This document shows positions 1 to 8,400 of a stretch of DNA of 64,000 nt, one piece after another. Position numbers and translations under genes: made by a program. The stretch is from assembly GCA_023402075.1 (NCBI GenBank), contig JAEXCS010000025.1, positions 1-64,000 on the forward strand, read 5' to 3'. Each line of letters opens with the position of its first letter. Within the stretch, counting starts at the first letter, position 1. This stretch comes from Bacillota bacterium (GTDB lineage: Bacteria > Bacillota > Clostridia > Oscillospirales > Oscillospiraceae). Under the pieces are notes generated by a model. The model saw nothing but the letters and a program-made list of their open reading frames with translations. It did no database searches and was not told the origin of the DNA.

Positions 1-1178
1 GGCAGATAAACGGACAGCAGAATAAATCCCACGATGCCGGCCAGACAGCAGATGACCACCGGCTCCAACAGGCTCAGGGCCTTCCTTGAGGTCAGTTCCA
101 CTTCGTTGTCGTAATAGGCGGCCACCGTATCCAGCGTACCCTCCAGCTCGCCGGTTTCCTCACCCACACCGGCCATCTCCACCAGCAAATCCGGGAAAAC
201 CCCCATGGCGCGCAGGCAGCTGTTCAGCGTCTTTCCCTCCTCCAGCCTCGGAACCTGCTTGGAAAGCTCCGAGCCGATCCACTCGTCCTCCAGCACCTTC
301 GCCGTCACCGTCACCGCCCGCAGCAGGGGAAGCCCCGCCGTCAGCAGCGTGGACATGGTGCGGGCAAACTGGGATGCCGTCCGTAAAAGGACAATTCTCC
401 CAAGTAATGGAATCCTCAGCCGAAACCGGGACTGGGAAATCCGTCCCCGCTCCGTCCGCCCGTACAGCTTGTAGAACAGGATGCTCCCTGCAACCAGCAT
501 GACCAGCAGCGCCCAGAATCTTGAAAAGAATCCGCTTGCGGCGATCAGCGCCCGGGTGACGCCCGGAAGCTCCACGCCCATGGATGCAAAGCTGGAGGTA
601 AAGGCAGGCACCGCCACCACCATGATGATGATTACCACCACCACGGCCACGCACAGGGTAAACAGGGGATATATCATGGTGGCCTTCACCTTTCCCCTCA
701 GCTTTGACGACCTGTCGTAATAGTCACGCAGCCGTCCGAACGCCACATCCAGCGTGCCGGATTCCTCGCCGGAGCGGATTGTTTCAATAAACGTAATGGG
801 AAGATTCTTCCCCTTGTTCTGCAAGCTTCGGGCCAAGCCAAACCCTGCCGCCACGTCTTCCGCCGTCTCGCTCAGAATTTTCCGCAGCGTCCGGTCCGCA
901 GTTTGCTGCGCAATCAGCTCCACCGCCCGGACCACAGGAAGCCCCGCACCCAAAATGATGGAAAACTGCGCGCACATCACTGCCAGCGCCTTTTCGTCGA
1001 TATTGCTCAGCGTCACATCCTGCTGCATCCGGGACTTTTCCCGCACCTGCGTAATTTTGGTGACCACGGAACAGGTTTCCTTAATCCGGGCTACCGCCGC
1101 AAACTCGTCAAACGCCTCCACCACACCGGAAACCTCCGCGCCGTCCCTGGAAATTGCCTTGTATTTAAATGTCTGCAA
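1..1178 (-). CDS. pilC: Type IV pilus inner-membrane platform protein PilC/GspF (3' end cut by window edge)
   Basis: Read directly from the minus strand; 392 codons are visible before the window edge. The protein has the two-lobed GspF layout: an N-terminal cytoplasmic domain (about 60-160), a long hydrophobic segment (about 165-200), a second cytoplasmic domain, and a C-terminal hydrophobic helix that is just beginning to end, so only about 10-20 residues should be missing. GspF/PilC anchors the assembly ATPases to the membrane and drives pilin extraction. The chosen start is TTG at 1178, because AAGGTG (1186-1191) lies 7 bases upstream and no better codon exists. It follows pilT after 28 bases and is the last visible gene of the pilus operon. 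Confidence 0.9.
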   Translation of the reverse strand, partial: MQTFKYKAISRDGAEVSGVVEAFDEFAAVARIKETCSVVTKITQVREKSRMQQDVTLSNIDEKALAVMCAQFSIILGAGLPVVRAVELIAQQTADRTLRKILSETAEDVAAGFGLARSLQNKGKNLPITFIETIRSGEESGTLDVAFGRLRDYYDRSSKLRGKVKATMIYPLFTLCVAVVVVIIIMVVAVPAFTSSFASMGVELPGVTRALIAASGFFSRFWALLVMLVAGSILFYKLYGRTERGRISQSRFRLRIPLLGRIVLLRTASQFARTMSTLLTAGLPLLRAVTVTAKVLEDEWIGSELSKQVPRLEEGKTLNSCLRAMGVFPDLLVEMAGVGEETGELEGTLDTVAAYYDNEVELTSRKALSLLEPVVICCLAGIVGFILLSVYL

Positions 1179-1206
1179 CAGGATTCACCTTGCTTTCCCA
1201 ATCAGT

Positions 1207-2253
1207 TCAGCGCATCAGGCTTTTTTTAATGTACTCCGGGTCGCGGGCGGCCTGCTGCGCAGTTTCGGCAGAAATCTTCCCCGACCGGTACAATCGCAAA
1301 ATCGCGTTGTCCATTGTGATGCCGCCCTCTGCCGCAGAGGTGGCAATGGCGTTTTCTATTTGAGGAGTCTTCCCCTCCCGAATCAGATTGCGGACGGCCC
1401 CATTCACCACCATCAGCTCGCAGGCGCACACCCGTCCGCCGCTGCGGCCCGGCAGCAGCTGCTGAGACAGCACCGCCCGAAGCGTCATGGAAAGCTGCAT
1501 TCTGATCTGCCGCTGACGGGCCTCCTGAAAAGCGCCCACAATGCGGTCCACCGCGTCTGCCGCACCGCCGGTGTGCAGCGTGGAAAGCACCAGATGCCCC
1601 GTCTCCGCCGCAGTCAGCGCGGTTTCTATCGTGGGCAGGTCCCGCATTTCGCCAATCAGCAAAATGTCCGGATCCTCCCGAAGCGCTGCCCGCAGACCGG
1701 ATGCATAGCTGGCCGTATCCCTGCCCACCTCCCGCTGATTGAAAATGCAGCGCTCAGGCGTGTAAATGTACTCAATCGGGTCCTCCAGTGTTAAAATGTG
1801 CGCCGCGCGGCTGTGGTTTATGCGGCTGAGCATCGCGGCCAGCGTTGTGGATTTGCCACTGCCCGTCTCCCCGGTGACAAGAACAATTCCCCGGGAAAGC
1901 TCTGTCAGCTCCTCCACCTTGGGCGGAAGCCCAAGCCCTTCCAGCTCCGGAATCCGGTCGGCCAGCAGCCGCACTGCCACGGAGCTGTGTTCCTGCTGGC
2001 GAAACAGGTTGACGCGGATACGCACACCGTTTATGGTGGCCGCAGCATCCAGCTCGCCCGTCTCTAAAAACCGAACATACTTCTCCCCGGCCAGCTGACG
2101 AACCAGTTCGTCGCAGTCCTCATCCGTCAGGGCCTCGTCCCGCATGGAGCGAAGCGCGCCTCCCACCCGATATTTCGGCGGCAGCCCGCAAATCAGATGG
2201 ATGTCGGAGGCGTTCTCCGCCGCTGCCTGTACAATCAACTCTTCAACGGTCAT
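1207..2253 (-). CDS. pilT: Type IV pilus retraction ATPase PilT
   Basis: 348 residues, the usual PilT length. PilT is the cytoplasmic hexameric ATPase that disassembles the pilus and powers twitching. Visible motifs: N-terminal ENASDIHL with a PAS-like region, Walker A GETGSGKST, the Asp box LTLEDPIEY, and the Walker B region DPDILLIGEMRD. Its ATG overlaps the pilB stop in an ATGA, implying translational coupling. Having both an extension (PilB) and a retraction (PilT) ATPase suggests a dynamic pilus and not a secretion-only pseudopilus. It is probably controlled by the riboswitch at the head of the operon. Confidence 0.95.
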   Translation of the reverse strand: MTVEELIVQAAAENASDIHLICGLPPKYRVGGALRSMRDEALTDEDCDELVRQLAGEKYVRFLETGELDAAATINGVRIRVNLFRQQEHSSVAVRLLADRIPELEGLGLPPKVEELTELSRGIVLVTGETGSGKSTTLAAMLSRINHSRAAHILTLEDPIEYIYTPERCIFNQREVGRDTASYASGLRAALREDPDILLIGEMRDLPTIETALTAAETGHLVLSTLHTGGAADAVDRIVGAFQEARQRQIRMQLSMTLRAVLSQQLLPGRSGGRVCACELMVVNGAVRNLIREGKTPQIENAIATSAAEGGITMDNAILRLYRSGKISAETAQQAARDPEYIKKSLMR

Positions 2254-3965
2254 AGATTCTCCCCGGAGACGGTAATTCTCCTCGCCTCCTCAACAGTGGT
2301 CGTCCCTTCCAGTACTAGACGCCGGACATTCTCTGCCAGCGAGACAAAGCGTCCCTCCCGGCGGATGATCTCTTCCAGTTCTTCCCGCGATGCGTTTCGA
2401 TTCACTGCCAGACGCAGTGTATGGCTAAGCGCTAAAATTTCAAACACGGCAATGCGTCCCCTGTATCCCGTGCCGAAGCAGCGGGAGCAGCCCGCCCCTC
2501 GGGACACCCGGCTTGCCGCGCTGTCGTTCATACCAATGTCCATTCGCTCCTCCGGATTCGGGTCGTACTCCTGCTGACAGTCGGGACAGATACGCCGCAC
2601 CAGGCGCTGGGAAATGATGCCGTTCACAGCGCCTGAAATCAAATACGGCTCTACGCCGATATCCTTCAGACGGTCAATTGTGGACAGAGCGTCGTTGGTA
2701 TGTATGGTGGACAAAACCAGATGCCCGGTGATGGCCGCCCGCATGGCGATCTGCGCCGTTTCCCCGTCCCGGATCTCCCCCACGGCGATAATGTCAGGGT
2801 CCTGCCGCAGGATGGCCCGCAGGCCGCCTGCAAAGGTCATGCCTGTTTTCTCGTTAATTTGAACCTGATTGGCTCCGTCGATGTTATATTCAACGGGGTC
2901 CTCCAGAGAAATCAGGTTGACCTGTTCCGTGTTCAGCTCGCGGATCATCGTATACATTGTGGAAGATTTTCCGCTCCCCGTGGGACCCACCACCAGCACC
3001 ACACCGGAGGGCCTTTGAATCAAATCCGTGTATTTTTCCAGATCGCCGCCCGTCAGCCCCAGCCGTTCCTTGCTCAGAAGCTGGGCATCCTTGTCCAGCA
3101 GCCGGATAACCACCTTTTCGCCATAAATCACGGGAAGCGTAGACATCCGCAAATCCACATCCCGGTCTTTGCTTTTCACAGCTGCCCGCCCGTCCTGCGG
3201 AATCCGGCGCTCCGTGATATCCATACCGCCCATAATTTTCAGGCGGGAGATGACCGACGCCTGCAAATCCTTGGGTACAGACATGATGCTGTGCATCACC
3301 CCGTCAATCCGCATCCGAACCCGAAGCTCCTTCTCCTCCGGTTCAATATGGATATCACTGGCGTTTTCCTCCACCGCCCGTTCAATAATGGAATTGACCA
3401 AACGCACCGTGGGTGCGAACACGCTCTCTTCCTCACCGCCCAGAACGCTGGCGGTAAAATTATCGGCGGACTGGACGGCGGCCTGCGTCCCCACCGCGAT
3501 CTCCCGCTTCATGTCCTCAATTGCCCGTGCCGCGCCCTCGTTGCCGTAAAGCGTGGAAATGGCGCGCTCAATATTCGCCAAGGTGGCAATCATCGGCACC
3601 ACGCGCTTCCGTGTTGCCGTTTTGACCTCTTCAATGGCCATGAAATTCAAGGGGTCGCTCATAGCGATATACAGGGTATTTCCACCCAGCTTTACCGGCA
3701 CGATGCCATACTTTCGGGCAATGTTTTTTGGCAGCAGCTCCGCCAGCCGGGGCGAAATCTGTATTTGGGACAGATCCACACACTCCACACCCAGTTGCTT
3801 TTGCAGGGCGCTCATCAACTGCTGCTCAGTAATGATCTTCTCCTCAATCAGCTCGCTGCCCAAGCGGTTCTTGGTTTTTTTCTGGACCTCCAGCGCGTGC
3901 TCCAGCTGTTCGGGCGAGATCAGCCCCACGGATACCAGCAAATCCCCCAAGCGGGTATAAGTCAT
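2250..3965 (-). CDS. pilB: Type IV pilus assembly ATPase PilB/GspE
   Basis: 571 residues from ATG 3965. That codon has AAAGGAG 8 bases upstream; an upstream in-frame ATG at 3992 lacks a ribosome binding site. N-terminal MshEN/GspEN-type domain (about 1-150), then the secretion ATPase core with Walker A GPTGSGKSS, Asp box SLEDPVEY and Walker B DPDIIAVGEIRD. A CPDC...CSRC tetracysteine zinc motif lies near the C terminus, as is typical of PilB/GspE. MshEN domains in some PilB homologues bind c-di-GMP, which would fit the riboswitch upstream, but the ligand residues were not checked. It powers pilus extension. Confidence 0.95.
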   Translation of the reverse strand: MTYTRLGDLLVSVGLISPEQLEHALEVQKKTKNRLGSELIEEKIITEQQLMSALQKQLGVECVDLSQIQISPRLAELLPKNIARKYGIVPVKLGGNTLYIAMSDPLNFMAIEEVKTATRKRVVPMIATLANIERAISTLYGNEGAARAIEDMKREIAVGTQAAVQSADNFTASVLGGEEESVFAPTVRLVNSIIERAVEENASDIHIEPEEKELRVRMRIDGVMHSIMSVPKDLQASVISRLKIMGGMDITERRIPQDGRAAVKSKDRDVDLRMSTLPVIYGEKVVIRLLDKDAQLLSKERLGLTGGDLEKYTDLIQRPSGVVLVVGPTGSGKSSTMYTMIRELNTEQVNLISLEDPVEYNIDGANQVQINEKTGMTFAGGLRAILRQDPDIIAVGEIRDGETAQIAMRAAITGHLVLSTIHTNDALSTIDRLKDIGVEPYLISGAVNGIISQRLVRRICPDCQQEYDPNPEERMDIGMNDSAASRVSRGAGCSRCFGTGYRGRIAVFEILALSHTLRLAVNRNASREELEEIIRREGRFVSLAENVRRLVLEGTTTVEEARRITVSGENL

Positions 3966-3991
3966 ACTCGTTTCTCCTTTATGCCCTTTCA

Positions 3992-4555
3992 TCAGCCGTT
4001 GAGGGCGCGAAATGTAAATTCAATCGGCTCCGACAGCTTTCCCCCGGCAGAATCATACAGCCGATAGACACCCCAAAAAACACCGTCGGAATAGCGCAGC
4101 GCAAACGGACCGCCGATGCGACCATCATCAGAGTCGAAGTCCTCCGACACCACCGCCAGCCCCGAATAGGTGGGATTGGTCAACAGGGGTATCTTCTTCG
4201 CAGCGCCCGGCGCGTTCAGATAAATCACGCCCAGATCTCCATCTTCATCCCCTTTGCCCACATAAACGAGGCCCGCCGTGACACCGTAATTCACGTTGGT
4301 AAATGCACTCACCGCGCCTTCTCCGTCCGTCTCCACGTCCGTGGCATACCGCAGCACATCGGACAGCGCCGCGCCAATGGTGTCTGCAACCTGCTGGCTT
4401 CCGGAAACAAAGGTACTTTGCACCCGAACCCGAACCGCCGCCGCCATGCCCGTGGCAACCATTGCCGTCAGCAACACCACCATCAGAACGGCCACAAGCG
4501 TTTCCACCAGTGTCATTCCAGATCGGGCCCGCCATGAAAAAGACGTTCGCTTCAC
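3992..4555 (-). CDS. Prepilin-like protein with N-terminal methylation motif
   Basis: 187 residues starting at GTG 4555, which overlaps the previous stop (GTGA). The N terminus carries a class III prepilin signal: basic leader, cleavage after G13, then MTLVE with Glu at +5, followed by a hydrophobic helix of about 22 residues. The remaining about 150 residues are soluble and end in a short beta-rich region. This is the layout of a minor pilin or pseudopilin (PilW/GspJ class by size and position). It should be cleaved by a prepilin peptidase, which is not in this window. No closer family can be named. Confidence 0.8.
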   Translation of the reverse strand: MKRTSFSWRARSGMTLVETLVAVLMVVLLTAMVATGMAAAVRVRVQSTFVSGSQQVADTIGAALSDVLRYATDVETDGEGAVSAFTNVNYGVTAGLVYVGKGDEDGDLGVIYLNAPGAAKKIPLLTNPTYSGLAVVSEDFDSDDGRIGGPFALRYSDGVFWGVYRLYDSAGGKLSEPIEFTFRALNG

Positions 4556-4866
4556 CCGGCTCCACCTCCCCGGGCAGCGTAAGAGGTCAGCTCTCCGGAC
4601 TGATAATAGCTAACTGCATAGTTCCACCTTTTTCCCGGGCTGTCAAGCGCAATCGCAACTTCTTCCCCGTCGGAACTTCCTTCCCGCTGGCTTTCCACCG
4701 CGGACAGCGCGGTTCGGTAGTCCTCATCCATTTGCCGCGCCGTTTTGTTAATCCGCACAGAAGCCACCGTCATCTGCAAAAACAGAATGCTCGCAAGAGC
4801 GGCAATTAGAATCGCGGCCAACGTTTCCACCAGTGTTTCGCCGGAGGTCCGTCTCTTTCGCCTCAT
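4552..4866 (-). CDS. Short prepilin-like protein (PilV/GspI-like)
   Basis: 104 residues. The leader is MRRKRRTSG, then ETLVE with Glu at +5 of the predicted mature protein, then a helix of about 20 hydrophobic residues. It is coupled at both ends: its ATG overlaps the upstream stop (ATGA), and its stop overlaps the next start (GTGA). The soluble part is only about 70 residues, so it resembles a short minor pilin. The +1 residue is Glu and not the usual Phe or Met, which is unusual but tolerated in some minor pilins. Function beyond pilus initiation is not inferable. Confidence 0.75.
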   Translation of the reverse strand: MRRKRRTSGETLVETLAAILIAALASILFLQMTVASVRINKTARQMDEDYRTALSAVESQREGSSDGEEVAIALDSPGKRWNYAVSYYQSGELTSYAARGGGAG

Positions 4867-5456
4867 GCCACGGCCCCCTTTTTAATCACGCCCGCGCTCC
4901 ACGAGGTGGTCCGGTAATCGTAGGTTTCGCCATCCGTATTTTCCGCCGTCCGGGCACGGAACGTCACCTTCATGGTGTAATCACCTGCGGTGAGCGCGAT
5001 CGCGGCGTCGCCCGTCTTCTCCATGGAAAGCGCCGCGGCCACGGCGGGCAGGCCCTCCCCCGCCGTGACGGTCAGCGTTCCGCTGTAAGATGCGTCGGTG
5101 TTGTAAACTTCGTTGTAAACACCGGTCAGCAAGTCTGCATCAGCATCGCTTTCCAACGCAAACGGGCTCCACGTCCCTAATGTAACCTCCCCCGTGTCCG
5201 GATCCGTTACATCGGGGCTTCGTGTCCTTCCCACAACATAGGGGCTTTTTCCCAGCTCGTCCACCAGAAGGCGGGCGGCGGACGCCGCCGCCAGGTAGTT
5301 CTGCTGATCGGCATAGCGGCCCTCACTTTTGGCAGCGCTGGCCGAAGCCCCGCCAAGAATCAAAGAACCCACGGTCAGGCAGGCCATGAAAAAGAGCAGT
5401 GAAATCAGCATGGACGCCCCGCGACGGTTATGCAGTTTTCGAAAAATCGTCCGCAT
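4863..5456 (-). CDS. Pilin-like protein, PilX/GspK-like (lacks Glu5)
   Basis: 197 residues from ATG 5456, chosen because AGGAGG sits 5 bases upstream; the longer frame begins at an unsupported TTG. A basic leader ends in RRGASM and is followed by a hydrophobic helix of about 22 residues. The +5 position is Ile and not Glu, which is the hallmark of GspK/PilX-type minor pilins that cap the filament. The remainder (about 45-197) is soluble, with acidic and aromatic segments. Its position directly after the giant prepilin and before two minor pilins fits an initiation or tip complex. The family assignment is inference from layout. Confidence 0.72.
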   Translation of the reverse strand: MRTIFRKLHNRRGASMLISLLFFMACLTVGSLILGGASASAAKSEGRYADQQNYLAAASAARLLVDELGKSPYVVGRTRSPDVTDPDTGEVTLGTWSPFALESDADADLLTGVYNEVYNTDASYSGTLTVTAGEGLPAVAAALSMEKTGDAAIALTAGDYTMKVTFRARTAENTDGETYDYRTTSWSAGVIKKGAVA

Positions 5457-5497
5457 GAATTCCTCCTGCCGCAAGTCGGCTGCGTTTTAGGATTTCC

Positions 5498-8400
5498 TCA
5501 ATGCCGCCAGTCTCCGTAAAAATCCAGCATCAGAATGCGGGGATAGGGATAGGCGCTCCCCTTCAGCGCCTCGGAAAACGGGTGCGTTTGTCCGGCTGAA
5601 GTATTCAGTGTCCAGCTTCCATCGCCGGAGTCCCAGTTCCAACCGGTAAACACGGTCTTGAGCGTCTCCAGCTGCGCAAACGTAACAGAGACAACCTTGC
5701 CGCCGTCATTGGTTATCTGAGACACAGCTTCGTTAAATCCGGGCTGAGACACCCAATAACAATTCACGTACCGGTCTTCTTTTGCCGTATGATTGATATA
5801 AGCCTTTACATCGTCAGTGGTAAAGCCCGCTGTCATTCCGCCAGCGTCGGCCAAAACCTCCACCGCAGAATAACTGTTCACCACAGACCGGCTGTTCCAT
5901 ACCTCCGCCGTTTTCACAAAGCCCACGGCCGTTCCCTTTCCGGCGCTGGCCGTTCCCACGGCAAAGCAATCGGAAACGGTTCCCTGTGCGATGCTTCGGC
6001 AGAAGCCCGCCGCCGTTCCGCCTGCGGCAGTTACCGTACCGCTGTAATAGCAGGACGCCACCGTTCCGGATTGCATCAAATCCACAAATCCGGCGGCATT
6101 ACCCCCGGAGCCGGAAGCCGTTACCGTAGACACGGAATAACTCAGGCTGATGGTTCCCCGGTTGGTAATCACACCGCCCGACGCGGTTTTCCCGGTCTTT
6201 CGCGCGGTCACAGTGCCTGTTGCGGAGCAGCTTGAAATCGAAGTCGAACTGCCATTGGTAATCGCCAGACCCGCCGCGTTTCCCCCCGAGGACAAAATGT
6301 TTGCGTCGACGGCGCAGCCGTTTATCCGGGAGTTACCTCCATCCAGATTCGTCACCGCCAGACCCGCCGCATCAGCGGCGGCTGTAACGGTTCCAGTAAA
6401 GGAACAGTTGGTAATCGGCGCCTGATTTTTCACCAGCAGGCCGCCTGCACTGCCGTTTTCCGAAACAACATCGCAATTGGCGGTGCTGCCGTCCATGGAC
6501 GTAATACTGCTGGCGCTTTCCGTGGAGACAATCAGCCCTGCCGCATCGCCGTATCCTTTAACCGTTCCGGCAAAGGAGCAATCGGTAACCTTCGCCTGAC
6601 TTTTCACCATCAGCCCACCGGCACTGCCATATTGGGACGTAATACTGCAAGCAGCCGCTTTGCCAACGGAGCAGCCGTCAACAACGATGCTGTTGGAAAA
6701 CGCGATCAGTCCGGCGGCGGATGTATAGTTTCCGGTTGCGGATACAGCGGTATTCTCCACCGTGGAATTTCTGATGCTTCCGGTGGTTGCCGTTGCCACA
6801 AGCCCGGCCGCATACTGGCCTCCCGCACGGACGGTTATCTTTTGCGCCGCATCCAAGCCGCCCACGGAACAGTCGGAAACGTCGGCCCCATTGCTGTTCA
6901 GTCCGCCTATCAGCCCGGCGGCATTACCGCCCGTGCTGACAACGGAGCCGGAGATCAGATGGCAGTTCTGAACTGCCGCCTGACTGGTAACGGCCAGAGC
7001 TCCCACGTTTCCGGATTGATAAATGTCCACGCTCACAAGTCTTACATTTTTCACAGGGCAGGAATTTGTGCCAATCAAAGGCACCTTTAGCCCGATAATC
7101 AAATTGTTCCCGCCGTCAAACCCGCCGGTCGTGTAATTCAGGTTCAAATAGCCGGTATCACTTTTTGTCACCGTAATATTGTGCGTCTGTTTGTAGTACC
7201 ACCCCTCGTTCACGCTATTTTTATTGCGTAGCTGCTCCTCCGTGCGGATTTGCATGGGATCGGCTTCGTTTACCTTTAACGGCTCCATGGAAATCGCTGC
7301 CGCAAACAGCGGATTTAAATAAACACTTCGATCGGCTTGCGCATCATATGCCACACGTGCGGTCTGGTTGTTGTAATTCAGCAAATCGCTTCCACCGTTT
7401 CTCAGGGGGTACAAGTCCTGTTCAAGCGTGGAGAGCGCAATCTTGCCGTCAAAAACGGCCACGCCCCAGTAAAGATTCGACTTGTCTAATCGCGGCACCT
7501 TTACATTGTCCGTCCCTTCCGGCACAAGCACGCCATAGCCGGTCAGGGAAATTGTTTTCGCATTGGCGTAATCCAGCGAATCCGCCAAATTTCCGGCCTT
7601 ATCATATCCGTAAAAGCCCCACGTTCCATCACTGTACTGTTCATAGTAGCTCAATCCATATGGCGTCTCCATCTTCCGGGCTGGCTCATATCGTTCCGGC
7701 CAGTCTCCGTAATACTCCGCCGTCACCATGGGGAAGGGATATGCCTGCTTCAAAAGGTCCTGCCGATACGGATGACATTTCGCCGCTGTGTTTTTCACGC
7801 CTTTCGCAAGATCGTCATACTCGTACGCAGAGACGCCATCAGGCGTTGCGCCTGCATCCGCCACAACCGCATTTCCGCTCTGGCTGAGATATTTGCAGTC
7901 GGTATAAACCGCGCTGCCGCTGCCCACCAACGGGCCGTATGTTTCCGCAGCGCCGGTAACAACCGTTCCGCAGGCATAGCTGCCGTCAATGCTCAAAGAG
8001 CCGGAAGCGGCTCCCACCAGACCGCCGCAGGCTGACGCGCCAAATACGGCGGCGGTTGAAAAGCTGTCGCTCACCTTCACAACACCAGTAGACGCACCAA
8101 TCAGGCCGCCCACCGCAGTGCGGTACGCGCCGAATGTTCCCGCAGCGACGCTACCGCCGGCATAGCTGTTTTGAATCTTCACCGGTACGCCGGACGTCCC
8201 GCCGCCGACCCATCCAATCAGGCCGCCCGTGGTCTGCTTGCTGTTTCCCACAGCCAGCGAGGAAAAGCAGCTTTGAATCAAAACGGCTTTCCCGCCCGCC
8301 TGTACCTCCCCGATCAGACCACCTGTGGGCGCTTCCGCTCTGGAAACACCGTTTCCTCCGGTTACAAAGCCTTTCCCCGCGCCGGTGAGGTATACACCGC

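Noticed and set aside
86..654. Overlapping open frames of 80-160 codons on both strands at the left edge
   Set aside because: They are shadows of the PilC coding frame, which is open to the window edge and has clear family features; the shadows are Pro/Arg/Ser-rich and lack ribosome sites.
2700..4067. A 455-codon plus-strand frame opposite pilB
   Set aside because: Antisense to a fully supported ATPase gene; His/Gln-rich composition typical of the reverse of GC-rich coding DNA, no family features.
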